From contig JANQNY010000030.1 of NCBI GenBank assembly GCA_028279345.1, positions 62,001-126,000 of the forward strand: DNA of 64,000 bases, given 5' to 3'. Positions 54,511 through 62,926 of this stretch are shown piece after piece. Position 1 is the stretch's first letter; every line of letters starts with the position of its first letter. The notes beneath the pieces were generated by a model that did not search any database, had not been told where the DNA came from, and saw only the letters and a program-made list of their open reading frames with translations. This DNA comes from Geminicoccaceae bacterium (GTDB lineage: Bacteria; Pseudomonadota; Alphaproteobacteria; Geminicoccales; Geminicoccaceae). A program made the position numbers and the translations under genes.

Positions 54511-55458
54511 TCAGAACGGGCGCGCCTCCATGCCGTCGACGTAGCGCCGCAGGTACTGACCTACGAAGTCGTGGTCGACGAGCCGCGCGTAGGCATCGGC
54601 CAGACGTCTGGTGATCGGGCCCCAGACTTGCCCCTCGGGCCCGATGTCCGCACCGTTCAAGCGCGTCACCGGGCAGAGGCAGATCGAGGTCGAGGTGATG
54701 AACGCCTCCTCGGCGTTGTAGGCATCGTACAGGTCGATGTCGGCCTCGCGGAGCGGCAGGCCTTCTTCGTGTGCGAGGTCGATCACCGTCTGCCGGCTCA
54801 CGCCCGGCAGCACGAACTGCTCGCGCGGCGTGAGGATCTCGCCGTCCTTGACGACAAAGATGTTGGAGCCGAGCCCTTCGCAAAGATTGCCGTTGACGTC
54901 CAAGAGGAGCGCCCAAGCCTCGGGATCCAGGCTGCGAACCTCCTGATCGGCGAGCACTAGGTTTAGGTAGTTGTGGGTCTTGGCGCGCGGCGTAAGCGAG
55001 TCCGGCGGCACGCGGCGCTGCGACGGCACGACCACGCGGATGCCGTGCTTGAACATCTTGGCGCGCTGCTCGAGTGGCAGCGGCATGCATTCGAGGACCA
55101 CGTTGGGTCCGTGGTGCTCCAGATTGTCACCCGGCACCATGCGCACGCCTCTGCTGATCCTCTGGCCGACCCAGAGATCGTCGTCGTCACCGAGCAGGTG
55201 GCGGTTGCGCTCGAACAGCTCCTCGGTGAGCTGGCACATCCGCTCAGGTGCTATGCCCGGATCGATGCGCAGATATCTGAGCGACCGGTAGAGGCGCGCG
55301 ACGTGCTCCTTCACCTTGAACAGGCGATGACCGAAGGTTCGGGTCATGTCGAAGCAGCCGTCGCCGAACACCCAGCTCGAATCGCGGAAGGGTATGCGCA
55401 CCTGACTCTCCGGCATGAACTCTCCGTTGAACCAGGCGACGCGCTCGTTGCTCAACAT
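54511..55458 (-). CDS. Class IV aminotransferase (branched-chain/D-amino-acid type)
   Basis: A 315-residue PLP enzyme of fold type IV. It has WFNGEFMPESQVRIPFRDSSWVFGDGCFDMTRTF, RGVRMVPG, the lysine block PRAKTHNYLNLVLAD, and NLCEGLGSNIFVVKDGEILTP. It is related to IlvE, D-alanine aminotransferase and ADC lyase; the motifs do not settle which. GGGAGG precedes the ATG at 55458. It is convergent with the UPF0173 gene. Confidence 0.85.
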   Translation of the reverse strand: MLSNERVAWFNGEFMPESQVRIPFRDSSWVFGDGCFDMTRTFGHRLFKVKEHVARLYRSLRYLRIDPGIAPERMCQLTEELFERNRHLLGDDDDLWVGQRISRGVRMVPGDNLEHHGPNVVLECMPLPLEQRAKMFKHGIRVVVPSQRRVPPDSLTPRAKTHNYLNLVLADQEVRSLDPEAWALLLDVNGNLCEGLGSNIFVVKDGEILTPREQFVLPGVSRQTVIDLAHEEGLPLREADIDLYDAYNAEEAFITSTSICLCPVTRLNGADIGPEGQVWGPITRRLADAYARLVDHDFVGQYLRRYVDGMEARPF

Positions 55459-55573
55459 GCCGCTCTCCCTCCCCGCTGCGCATGGGCATTTGCGGTGACG
55501 ATAGTACCGCCCCGCGCGCAAAGCTACGGTCGGTCGCGACTAGCCTCGGCGCCGTGCCGGCCGGGAACCCGGC

Positions 55574-56018
55574 TCACGTCGACACGCTCAGCACCTCTCG
55601 GAAATGGGTGCGACGCTCGATGGTCTCCAAGATCAGCCGAGCGAGGTCCGCGCGCGGGACCGGCCGCACCGGCTGGTCCGAGCCCTCGAAACCCGTGACA
55701 AGCGTGTGCCGTGCGGATGATCGTCCAGTCGAGCGGGCTTTCATGTAGCGCCGCCTCCTGCCGCGCGTGGTCGGCGAGCGTGTCGGACAGGAGCAGCGGC
55801 CTGCCGAGCGTGACGACGATGGCATCGCCACCTTCGAGCGGAGTTGGCAGCGTCAACGGCTCAAGCACATCGCCGATGACCATCCGCAGGCGCTCATGCG
55901 GTTCGGGTTGCGGTGCACCCGGGCGGAGCAAGGCGGTGACGTCGTGGCCCGCGTCGAGCGACATCGGCACGAGCAGCCGCCCGGTCCTGCCGCTCGCGCC
56001 GAAAACAACGAGGCGCAT
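55574..56018 (-). pseudogene. NAD(P)-binding (SDR-like) protein, frameshifted and internally shortened
   Basis: The 5' part reads MRLVVFGASGRTGRLLVPMSLDAGHDVTALLRPGA and keeps a Rossmann GASGRTG motif. It continues to LADHARQEAALHESPLDWTIIR, the conserved 'LDWT(I/V)R' of the family. After that the frame is lost; a different frame continues with LVTGFEGSDQPVRPVPRADLARLILETIERRTHFREVLSVST, which looks like the normal C-terminus (RADLARLILE). The shift lies at about 55700-55722. The stretch between VVTLG and LADHARQE is also shorter than I expect for the family, roughly 60 residues missing. Both point to decay, but a single-base sequencing error cannot be excluded for the frameshift. It is the last gene of the TetR-DUF6544 group. 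Confidence 0.7.
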
Positions 56019-56019
56019 C

Positions 56020-56865
56020 TCACTCGCGCCCGAAGCGCACGCTCGTGACCCTGCCGACCCAGAACGGATAGACCTCTCCATCGGCCACACGGCCGATCTC
56101 GAAACTCAGCGGCACGCGCACACGGTCGACCAGGGTGTAGTCGCCGCGGGCGGCGTGCTCACCCGAGCCGTGATAGGGCGTGGTGAGGTCGCCGTCCTCC
56201 TCGGCACCGAAACTAGTGAGCGCGCCACCGGGTGCGAAGGAGGCGATCAGTGACGCCTCCTGGCCAAAGCCGGTCACGGTCGCGCGGGCTTGGGCATCGT
56301 CGATGGACTCCCACGTCACCGGTCCGCCCGGCAGCAGCGCCATGGGATAGGTTGGGCTTTCGAGGAGCCAGCGCCGGAGCGAGCTGCGGTTGAGCTCGGG
56401 CGTTGCTTCCTGCTCCATCACCGTCAGTGTGGAGAGCAGCCGTGCACGCATGGCCATCTCACCCGCGACATAGGCGTCGTAGGCGATGGCCCAGGCGGGC
56501 CAGGCGACCGTCGTGTCGATCGAGAACACGAACTCGGGTGCGCGCGTGCTCACCACCTGGCGGGCGGTGGCCGCCTCGAAGCCATCGGCGAGCGGACGAC
56601 GAAAGCGGCCCTCCATCTCCAGCTCAGCGTGGGTCACGCCTGCCGGCGGCCCGTCGGGAAATGCGAAGGCGAAATAGCGCCGTACGGGTGCCGGCAAATC
56701 GTCAAGCGATGTGGGTCCAAGCGCTGCTTCGGCCGATCGTTCCACGACCGTGCGCTCGAACGCATCGATCTGCCGCCGCGTCGACTTGGCCGACCAGACG
56801 AGCACGACGGCAGCGGTGACGACGACGATGACCAGCGCGCCACCGACCGTTCGCCAGAGCGACAT
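56020..56865 (-). CDS. DUF6544-type membrane-anchored protein
   Basis: A 281-residue protein with an N-terminal membrane segment (TVGGALVIVVVTAAVVLVWSA) and a large soluble domain containing DLPAPVRRYFAFAFPDG, EMEGRFRR and a tryptophan/tyrosine-rich core. The family has no known function. The C-terminal half includes RVPLSFEIGRVADGEVYPFWVGRVTSVRFG. It starts one base after the TetR gene, so the two are co-transcribed and probably co-regulated. The ATG is directly preceded by GAGGTG. Confidence 0.7.
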   Translation of the reverse strand: MSLWRTVGGALVIVVVTAAVVLVWSAKSTRRQIDAFERTVVERSAEAALGPTSLDDLPAPVRRYFAFAFPDGPPAGVTHAELEMEGRFRRPLADGFEAATARQVVSTRAPEFVFSIDTTVAWPAWAIAYDAYVAGEMAMRARLLSTLTVMEQEATPELNRSSLRRWLLESPTYPMALLPGGPVTWESIDDAQARATVTGFGQEASLIASFAPGGALTSFGAEEDGDLTTPYHGSGEHAARGDYTLVDRVRVPLSFEIGRVADGEVYPFWVGRVTSVRFGRE

Positions 56866-56866
56866 C

Positions 56867-57475
56867 TCACCTCGCCTCGGTGCCGGCGGGGGTCAGGAGG
56901 GCCATCGTCGTGTCGACCGCCTCGTGCGCGCGTGCCCAGCGCGCCGCGTCTGGCCCGGGCAGCTGGCCGTCGAGTGCCATCAAGATCGCGCCATGGACCA
57001 TGAACCAGAGGGTGAGCGCGACAGTGCGAGCGTCCGCGCCTGGCGCGAAACCCGCCATCTGCGCGGCACGCACACCGGCGGTGAGCGCCTCGAGTGCCGC
57101 CTCGGAGATCGCCGGCGGCTCCGCACCCGCATCATGGCGCGGTGCGTAGAGCAGCCGGTAGAGCGCCGGGTTAGCCGCCGCGAACGCCACCTGCTCGTGG
57201 CCGCCGGCGCGCAGCCGCGCGATCGGATCGGCGCAGGGCGTGGCATAGCGCGCCGCCTTGGCTGCCGTCAGGCGCGCAAAGACCTCCGCGCGTACCGCAC
57301 GCAGAAGATCGTCCTTGCCGCCGAAATAGGCGTAGAGCGCAGGCGCGCTGCAGCCGATCCGGCCCGCGACCTCGGCCAACGAGAACACCCCGCGGCCGGA
57401 GCCAAGCAACGCCGTCGCCTCGTCGATCGCGCGGGCTCTGATGTTGAGGGCTTCGTGCTTCCGCGGGCGCGCCAT
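56867..57475 (-). CDS. TetR/AcrR-family transcriptional regulator
   Basis: A 202-residue repressor. The N-terminal HTH is ARAIDEATALLGSGRGVFSLAEVAGRIGCSAPALYAYFGGKDDLLRAVRAEVF, followed by a TetR_C-like ligand domain with WFMVHGAILMALDG. GGAGG lies five bases before the ATG at 57475. It heads the operon TetR-DUF6544-(broken) NAD-binding protein; AT-rich palindromes immediately upstream are its likely targets. Confidence 0.92.
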   Translation of the reverse strand: MARPRKHEALNIRARAIDEATALLGSGRGVFSLAEVAGRIGCSAPALYAYFGGKDDLLRAVRAEVFARLTAAKAARYATPCADPIARLRAGGHEQVAFAAANPALYRLLYAPRHDAGAEPPAISEAALEALTAGVRAAQMAGFAPGADARTVALTLWFMVHGAILMALDGQLPGPDAARWARAHEAVDTTMALLTPAGTEAR

Positions 57476-57496
57476 ACGCACCTCCACACATAACCG

Positions 57497-57521
57497 AATG
57501 TCATTAAATTAACATTGTTAA
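57497..57521. promoter_or_regulatory. AT-rich palindromes upstream of the TetR gene
   Basis: TTAACATTGTTAA (57509-57521) is a perfect odd-centre palindrome. AATGTCATTAAATTAACATT (57497-57516) is an overlapping imperfect one, with AATGT/ACATT ends. They sit 22-46 bases upstream of the TetR ATG in the only strongly AT-rich DNA nearby, the usual place for an autorepression operator overlapping a promoter. Confidence 0.5.
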
Positions 57522-57618
57522 ATTGGACTGGCAAGGCGACGAACGGATCGGTTCCCAGCGCATTGACAGCCGCAGAGCGTCCTTCGGCGGGCAAACTGCT
57601 TGATCAGCGGACGGCGGA

Positions 57619-58431
57619 CTAAGTGCTTGAAGAGCGCGATTTGGCGCTCCGACCAGCCCGCCAGTCGGCAATCGCCCGGACAATCGCGTCGAGCCCGTCC
57701 GTCAGGGCAGCGGGGCCGGGCTGGAGGATCAACGGCGACTTGATCTCGACGACGGCACCCTGCTTGACGGCCGGCACTTCAGCGAAGCCCGGTCGAGCGG
57801 TGATGCGGTCCTTGCGGACCTTCTTTCCGCACCAGGAGGCCAGAACGAGGTCCGGCGCCTGCTCGACTATTTCGGCCGCGCCGACGATCCGACCTGAGGC
57901 CGCGGGAGCGAGCGCGCGATCGGCAAAGATGTCGTCGCCACCGGCGATCTCGACCAGTTCGGACCACCAGCGAATGCCGCAAATGAGTGGGTCGTCCCAC
58001 TCCTCCAGATAGACGCGCGGTCGCGGTTCGCCCGCGGCTCCCCGCACTGCGTCGAGCCCACTCGCGTAGCGGTCGACCAGCCGCTCGGCGCCGGCCGCTT
58101 CGTCGACCAGCCGCCCGAGCGTTCGGATCATCTCCAGGATTCCCGCAACGGACCGCTGGTTGAACAGGTGCACGTCGAGGCCGGCGCGCGCGAGATCCGC
58201 CACGATCTGTGCCTGCAGATCGGAGAAGGCGAGCACGAGGTCCGGCTGCAATGCCTGGATCCGCTCGAGATCGGCGCTGGTGAATGCCGAGACACGCGGC
58301 TTCTCGCGTCGTGCCTGGGGCGGGCGAACCGTGTAGCCCGATATCCCGACGATCCGGTCCTGCGCACCCAGCAGGTAGAGCGTCTCCGTCGTCTCCTCGG
58401 TCAGGCAAACGATCCGCTGAGGTCCACGCAT
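57619..58431 (-). CDS. Cobalamin-binding/BtuF-like periplasmic-binding-fold protein without signal peptide
   Basis: A 270-residue protein of the helical-backbone metal/cobalamin receptor family: RIVCLTEETTETLYLLGAQDRIVGISGYTVRPPQAR, LERIQALQPDLVLAFSDLQAQIVADL and ASWCGKKVRKDRI. Such proteins deliver vitamin B12 or iron chelates to ABC importers. The predicted protein starts MRGPQRIVCLTEE and lacks a signal peptide; the same is seen in some cytosolic family members. No permease or ATPase gene is adjacent. It overlaps the rhomboid stop by one base (TGATG). Confidence 0.82.
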   Translation of the reverse strand: MRGPQRIVCLTEETTETLYLLGAQDRIVGISGYTVRPPQARREKPRVSAFTSADLERIQALQPDLVLAFSDLQAQIVADLARAGLDVHLFNQRSVAGILEMIRTLGRLVDEAAGAERLVDRYASGLDAVRGAAGEPRPRVYLEEWDDPLICGIRWWSELVEIAGGDDIFADRALAPAASGRIVGAAEIVEQAPDLVLASWCGKKVRKDRITARPGFAEVPAVKQGAVVEIKSPLILQPGPAALTDGLDAIVRAIADWRAGRSAKSRSSST

Positions 58432-58991
58432 CAGGCCAGCAGGCGCCGCGGACGGATGCGGGTCGCGAGCAGCGCGCCCACGAGGAAGCCGCCGAGATGG
58501 GCGGCATTGGCGATCTGGCTGGCCACCGGCAAGACGAAACCGATGAGGCTCGTCAGCAGGAAGAGGCTCGCAAAGAGCGCCATGAGCTGGCCGTGCCGCC
58601 CGAGCTGCTGGCGCCGCGCGAGCACAAGACCGGCGCCGGCGAGCGCGCCGTTCCCGGCCGAAGCGCCCAAGACGGGGGCCGAATCGAAGGCGGCATGGGT
58701 CAGTGGCCCTGCGACGGCACCTGCAACAAACAGCCCCAGGAACCAGCGTCCCCCGACCCGCGGCTCGAGTACGCTCCCGAAGATTGCCAGAGCGGCGACG
58801 TTGAGGGCGAGATGCGCCAACGAGGCGTGGACAAATGCCGAGGTGAAGGCGTGCCACAGCACGAAGGGGCTCCACTCGAAACCCCAGAAAAGCAGCGCGA
58901 ACGAGATATTTCCGCCCACGAGCCAGTCGACGGCGCCGATGCCGATCAACAGGAGGATCAGCGCGCGCGTCATCGGCGGCAGGTTGAACAC
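58431..58991 (-). CDS. Rhomboid-family intramembrane serine protease
   Basis: A 186-residue six-span membrane protein. The serine region is GASAGNGALAG, a variant of the usual GASGA-type signature with the serine retained; the histidine region is NAAHLGGFLVG. WHAFTSAFVHASLAHLALN and GSVLEPRVGGRWF are also typical. The GTG at 58991 gives the frequent FNLPPMTRALI start; an ATG at 59090 would add 33 residues without similarity. The substrate is unknown. Confidence 0.85.
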   Translation of the reverse strand: MFNLPPMTRALILLLIGIGAVDWLVGGNISFALLFWGFEWSPFVLWHAFTSAFVHASLAHLALNVAALAIFGSVLEPRVGGRWFLGLFVAGAVAGPLTHAAFDSAPVLGASAGNGALAGAGLVLARRQQLGRHGQLMALFASLFLLTSLIGFVLPVASQIANAAHLGGFLVGALLATRIRPRRLLA

Positions 58992-59179
58992 GGGCTCACG
59001 CCTGCCCGAAAGCGGAGGCCTCAACCGACGGATCTCCGAGAATGCGGCGCGTGCCGGGTGGAGCGGTTGCGCCAACGCGTTAGGTGGCATGTGCCGCAGG
59101 TGCCGACAACCCGTGCGCCGACCCTAGCCTCGGCATGCCTAGGGCCTAAGTTCACTGCCAAAGGTTCGAGAGGCCCAAC

Positions 59180-59371
59180 ATGATCGACCCACCGATCGCC
59201 TTCCTCGTGTTCAAAGCGCTGTTGGGCTTCGGCCTGCCGATTGCCGTCTGCATCCAACAGCTGGTGTCCATCAAACGCTCGATCCACGCCGATCGGGAAG
59301 CCGCAGCCCAACAACAGGCTGCGGCAAGCCGCGCGGTAGCACCCATCGAACGGCCGGCCAAAGCCGCTTGA
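59180..59371 (+). CDS. Small single-span membrane protein
   Basis: A 63-residue protein with one hydrophobic helix (AFLVFKALLGFGLPIAVCIQQLV, residues 7-29) followed by a basic and Ala/Gln-rich tail (SIKRSIHADREAAAQQQ). GAGAGG lies six bases before the ATG, which supports translation. No family is recognised. It faces another small membrane protein gene on the opposite strand. Confidence 0.55.
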   Translation: MIDPPIAFLVFKALLGFGLPIAVCIQQLVSIKRSIHADREAAAQQQAAASRAVAPIERPAKAA

Positions 59372-59384
59372 CCGGCAACGCCTA

Positions 59385-59606
59385 TCACGGATGGCCGGCC
59401 TCATCGTCGAAGCCGCGGCGGTGAGAGTAGAACACCAACGACATGAGCCCCGCGGCGAGTGCCACCGTCAGCACGACACCGAGGCTGAGCGCGATCCACC
59501 CATGGACGCTCAGCACGCCTTCGAGCTGCCACCAGGCATAGGCGACCGCTCCGGCGCTCAGCGCCAGTCCGAGAAGTAGTCCCGCGATCACACTTCTGGC
59601 CCGCAC
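59385..59606 (-). CDS. Small two-span membrane protein
   Basis: A 73-residue protein with two hydrophobic segments (SVIAGLLLGLALSAGAVAYAWWQL and WIALSLGVVLTVALAAGLMSLVFYS) ending SHRRGFDDEAGHP. The GTG start at 59606 is preceded by AAGGAGG four bases upstream. Function unknown. It is divergent from the methyltransferase gene. Confidence 0.6.
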   Translation of the reverse strand: MRARSVIAGLLLGLALSAGAVAYAWWQLEGVLSVHGWIALSLGVVLTVALAAGLMSLVFYSHRRGFDDEAGHP

Positions 59607-59678
59607 GCGGCCTCCTTTCCATCCGCACGACGGCGGTCTACGACCACCGCCTGAACGACGCGTGGAGAACATAGAGCC

Positions 59679-60344
59679 GTGGAGAAGCGCCGTCATACGG
59701 AGGTCGTCGCGAGCTTGCTACCCCTCGCGGGCAGGCGCTTGCTCGATCTCGGCTGCGGTCGGGGCGGGCTGGCGACGTGGCTCCTGCGCCAGGGCGCGGA
59801 TGTCATCGGTATCGACGTCCAGGCTGAGGCACTCGTGGTGGCACGGGCGGAAGGGCTCAAAGTCGCAGCGGCCTCCGCAAGCGCGCTACCCCTGCCGACC
59901 GGCGCCTTCGATGCTGTGATCATCTTCAACAGCCTGCATCACTTCCCCGAATTGCGGGCGGCCCTCGCGGAAGCGCGCCGCCTCCTTGCGACCGAAGGTT
60001 TGCTCTACATTGCCGAGCCGCTCGCCCAAGGCCCCTACTTCACCTTCATGCAGCCGGTCGACGACGAGACCGAGGTCCGCGCGCATGCGCTCGACGCCAT
60101 CGCGGACGCGCGCTCTCTAGGCCTCACCCTGGCCAGCACAACCACCTACACGACCGACATCAGCGTCCCATCGCTGGATCGTGCCGTGGCGGATTGGCTA
60201 GCGGTCGACCCGAAGCGCGCCGAACGCATCGCCGCCGCGCGCGACGAGCTCACCACGCGCTTCGACCGCCACGGGTCAGTCACCGAACGCGGCTATGCCT
60301 TCGCCCAGCCGATGCAGGCGTTCCTCCTGCGGCCCGATCACTGA
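59679..60344 (+). CDS. Class I SAM-dependent methyltransferase
   Basis: A 221-residue methyltransferase of the UbiE/type 11 group. SAM-binding motif I is LLDLGCGRGGLATWL (near residue 21-35), the acidic end is VIGIDVQAEAL, and the post-motif region FNSLHHFPELRAALAEARRLLATEGLLYIAEP is typical. The start is GTG. The substrate is unknown. Confidence 0.88.
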   Translation: MEKRRHTEVVASLLPLAGRRLLDLGCGRGGLATWLLRQGADVIGIDVQAEALVVARAEGLKVAAASASALPLPTGAFDAVIIFNSLHHFPELRAALAEARRLLATEGLLYIAEPLAQGPYFTFMQPVDDETEVRAHALDAIADARSLGLTLASTTTYTTDISVPSLDRAVADWLAVDPKRAERIAAARDELTTRFDRHGSVTERGYAFAQPMQAFLLRPDH

Positions 60345-60367
60345 CCGGGCAACTCGTGGAGTAGAGG

Positions 60368-61015
60368 ATGAGCGAATCGTCGCGGGCGCTCGAAGATGCG
60401 CCGACGATCGAAGCCGTGGTCTTCGACCTGGGTGGCGTGTTGATCGATTGGGATCCGCGGCACTTGTACCGCAAACTGATCGACGACCAAGCGCTCATGG
60501 AGTGGTTTCTGGAGGAGGTCTGCTCGCCGGCCTGGAACGCCGAGCAGGACGCCGGCCGCTCGTGGAACGAGGGCATCGACGAAGCCAAAGCGCGTCATCC
60601 GAAGCACGCGGAGCTCATCGAAGCCTACGCCGCACGGTGGCCCGAAATGATCGGCGGGGACATCGCAGGGAGCGTCGCACTCCTCGAGGAGCTGGCCGCC
60701 ATAGGGGTCCCGCTTTTCGCCCTGACCAACTGGTCCGCGGAGACGTTTCCCTTCGCCCGCGATCGGTTCGGCTGGCTGCGGCTGTTTCAGGATATTCTGG
60801 TTTCTGGCGAAGTGCGTATCAAGAAGCCCGATCCGCGGATTTTCCACTTGCTGCTCCAGCGTATCGGCGTAGAACCCGCGGCTGTCGTCTTCATCGACGA
60901 CATGCCAACGAATACGGCGGCAGCGAAAGCGCTGGGTTTGCGCGCCGTTCGGTTTACGACGCCCGAGGCGTTGCGCGCCAGCGACGAGATGCAAGCGCTT
61001 CTGGCGCGATCGTAA
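60368..61015 (+). CDS. HAD-superfamily hydrolase (subfamily IA)
   Basis: A 215-residue phosphatase-like protein. Motif I is VVFDLGGVLIDWDP, motif II ALTNWS, motif III KKPDPRIF and motif IV VFIDDMPTN. The group includes 2-haloacid dehalogenases and small-molecule phosphatases; the DLGGVL motif favours a phosphatase. It follows the methyltransferase by 23 bases. Confidence 0.9.
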   Translation: MSESSRALEDAPTIEAVVFDLGGVLIDWDPRHLYRKLIDDQALMEWFLEEVCSPAWNAEQDAGRSWNEGIDEAKARHPKHAELIEAYAARWPEMIGGDIAGSVALLEELAAIGVPLFALTNWSAETFPFARDRFGWLRLFQDILVSGEVRIKKPDPRIFHLLLQRIGVEPAAVVFIDDMPTNTAAAKALGLRAVRFTTPEALRASDEMQALLARS

Positions 61016-61064
61016 CGGCCACCGCACCCTTCGCCTGGGGCGCCGCCCCGTGCCTTGGATGGTC

Positions 61065-61535
61065 ATGCCCGAGTTAGCAGAAGTCTTGGCCCCAGAGCAG
61101 GTTCGCCTGACCGTGCGGGCCTCAAGCAAGCGCCAGCTGCTGGCCGAGATTGCCGATGCCGCCGCTGCTGCGACAAAGCTCGATGCGCGGACGATTCTGG
61201 AAGCGCTGCACGAACGGGAACGACTTGGGCCGACCGGCGTGGGTGCCGGCGTTGCGCTGCCGCACGCGCGACTGCCTGGCCTCGATCGGCTGGTGGCCCT
61301 GTTCTGGCGCTTGGCACAGCCGGTCGCCTTCGAGGCGCTCGACGAAGCACCCGTCGACCTGGTCTTCGTCCTGCTCGTGCCGCCCGACGCGGAAACGGCC
61401 CACCTGAAGCTCCTGGCGAAGATCGCGCGACGGCTGCGTCAACCCGCAACGCGGAACCGCCTTCGCGAAGTCACCGAAACCGACGAAGCATGGCGCACGC
61501 TGACCGCACCGGGCGATCACTCGGAAGCGGCCTGA
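61065..61535 (+). CDS. ptsN: PTS IIA-like nitrogen regulatory protein PtsN
   Basis: A 156-residue EIIA(Ntr) domain that accepts phosphate from NPr/HPr and regulates potassium and nitrogen functions. The phospho-accepting His67 is in GAGVALPHARLPGLDRLVALF. I start at the ATG at 61065 (PELAEVLAPEQVRL); in-frame GTG at 61050 and ATG at 61059 are alternatives. It leads the ptsN-rapZ-EIIA(Man)-ptsH block. Confidence 0.9.
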   Translation: MPELAEVLAPEQVRLTVRASSKRQLLAEIADAAAAATKLDARTILEALHERERLGPTGVGAGVALPHARLPGLDRLVALFWRLAQPVAFEALDEAPVDLVFVLLVPPDAETAHLKLLAKIARRLRQPATRNRLREVTETDEAWRTLTAPGDHSEAA

Positions 61536-61634
61536 GCGAGCTGAAGCGCGTCACCCACGCCGGGTGACAGGGCGCGTCCAGCAACCTAGGTCTCGTAAGA
61601 TCGTCGATGCCAGGCGCGGGGCGAAAGGGCAGCG

Positions 61635-62528
61635 ATGGGCGAGGTCATCATTGTCACCGGGATCGCAGGCGCCGGCCGCACCACGGCCTTGCGCGCCCTC
61701 GAGGACCTCGGTTGGGAGGCGGTCGACAATCTGCCGCCGTCCTTGCTCAGTACCGTCATCGCGGCGCGTGACCGGGCGGACGAGCCGCTGGCTGTCGGTA
61801 TCGACACCCGCACGCGCAATTTCAGGCCGGAAACCTTCCTCCAAGCGATCGACGGCGTGGCGGCCAATCAGGGGGTGCGCCCGCTCATCCTCTATCTCGA
61901 GTGTGACGACGACGTCCTGATGCAGCGCTTCGCGGAGACGCGGCGGCGTCATCCCATGGCCGATCGGCCGGTCGTGGACGCCATCGGGCGCGAACGCGAG
62001 ATGATGGCGCCGGTGCGCGCGCGGGCCGATGTCTGCTTCGACACGACCCGGCTGACGGCGCAGGACCTGCGCCGCGCCGTGCATCAGCGCTTTGCCGCCG
62101 ATGCGCTTGACAAAATGCGGATCGAGGTCGTCTCATTCTCTTATCGGGTGGGCGTGCCACGCGAGGCGGACCTCGTGATCGACGTCCGCTTTCTGCGCAA
62201 CCCTCATTGGGAGCCGAAACTGCAGCCGCTCACGGGCCTCGATCCGGACGTCCAGCGCTTCATCCGCGAGGACCCCCGCTTCGACACCTTTGTCAGCCGG
62301 CTTCAGGCGCTTCTGGAGCTGTTGGTTCCGGCGTACCGCGACGAGGGCAAGAGCTATCTCACGCTGGCCTTCGGCTGCACCGGCGGCAAGCACCGTTCGG
62401 TGTTCGTGGCAGAGCTGGTGACCGACTGGCTGGCGAGCCGGGACTTTATCGCCGCGCTCAGACATCGCGAGCAGGGCCGGTATCAGCCTCCCGCTGCCGA
62501 CCCGCCACGCCCGGAGCCGGTCTCTTGA
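61635..62528 (+). CDS. rapZ: RNase adapter/nucleotide-binding protein RapZ
   Basis: A 297-residue P-loop protein; in Escherichia coli RapZ directs RNase E to a small RNA controlling glucosamine synthesis, while the alphaproteobacterial role is less clear. The P-loop is GIAGAGRTTALRALEDLGWEAVDNLP (Arg where many have Lys), and the C-terminal domain keeps FGCTGGKHRSVFVAELV. The TTG of the next gene overlaps its stop. Confidence 0.93.
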   Translation: MGEVIIVTGIAGAGRTTALRALEDLGWEAVDNLPPSLLSTVIAARDRADEPLAVGIDTRTRNFRPETFLQAIDGVAANQGVRPLILYLECDDDVLMQRFAETRRRHPMADRPVVDAIGREREMMAPVRARADVCFDTTRLTAQDLRRAVHQRFAADALDKMRIEVVSFSYRVGVPREADLVIDVRFLRNPHWEPKLQPLTGLDPDVQRFIREDPRFDTFVSRLQALLELLVPAYRDEGKSYLTLAFGCTGGKHRSVFVAELVTDWLASRDFIAALRHREQGRYQPPAADPPRPEPVS

Positions 62529-62926
62529 TCGGGCTCGTTCTCGTTACCCACGGGCGCCTCGCGCTTGAGTTTCTTGCCGCGATGGAGCACGTCGTCGGCC
62601 CGCAGGAGCAGGTGCGAACCGTCTGCATCGGTCCCGACGACGACATGGAGCAGCGGCGTGGCGACATCCTCGCCGCCGCGGAAGCGGTCGACACCGGCAA
62701 CGGCGCCATCCTGGTCACCGACATGTTCGGCGGTACCCCGTCCAACCTAGCGATCTCGGCCATGCGGCGTGGCTCCATCGAGGTGATTGCCGGGATGAAC
62801 GTGCCGATGCTCATCAAGCTCGCGGAGCTACGCGGCGAGGGTAACCCGGCCGAGGTGGTGCGCCAGGCACAGGAGGCCGGCAGGAAGTACATCGCGGTCG
62901 CGAGCGCCCTGCTCGACGTCGGCTGA
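62525..62926 (+). CDS. PTS EIIA component of the mannose family
   Basis: A 133-residue EIIA(Man)-fold protein. His9 in VLVTHGRLALEF is the predicted phospho-acceptor, and the TDMFGGTPSNLAISAM block is conserved. No EIIB, EIIC or EIID transport gene is present, so it is regulatory rather than a sugar carrier. TTG at 62525 overlaps the rapZ stop; the stop overlaps ptsH (TGATG). Confidence 0.92.
   Translation: MIGLVLVTHGRLALEFLAAMEHVVGPQEQVRTVCIGPDDDMEQRRGDILAAAEAVDTGNGAILVTDMFGGTPSNLAISAMRRGSIEVIAGMNVPMLIKLAELRGEGNPAEVVRQAQEAGRKYIAVASALLDVG

Noticed and set aside
57504..57521. CtrA-type TTAA-N7-TTAA box
   Set aside because: Three TTAA units occur but none at 7-base spacing, so the region is better read as a TetR operator.
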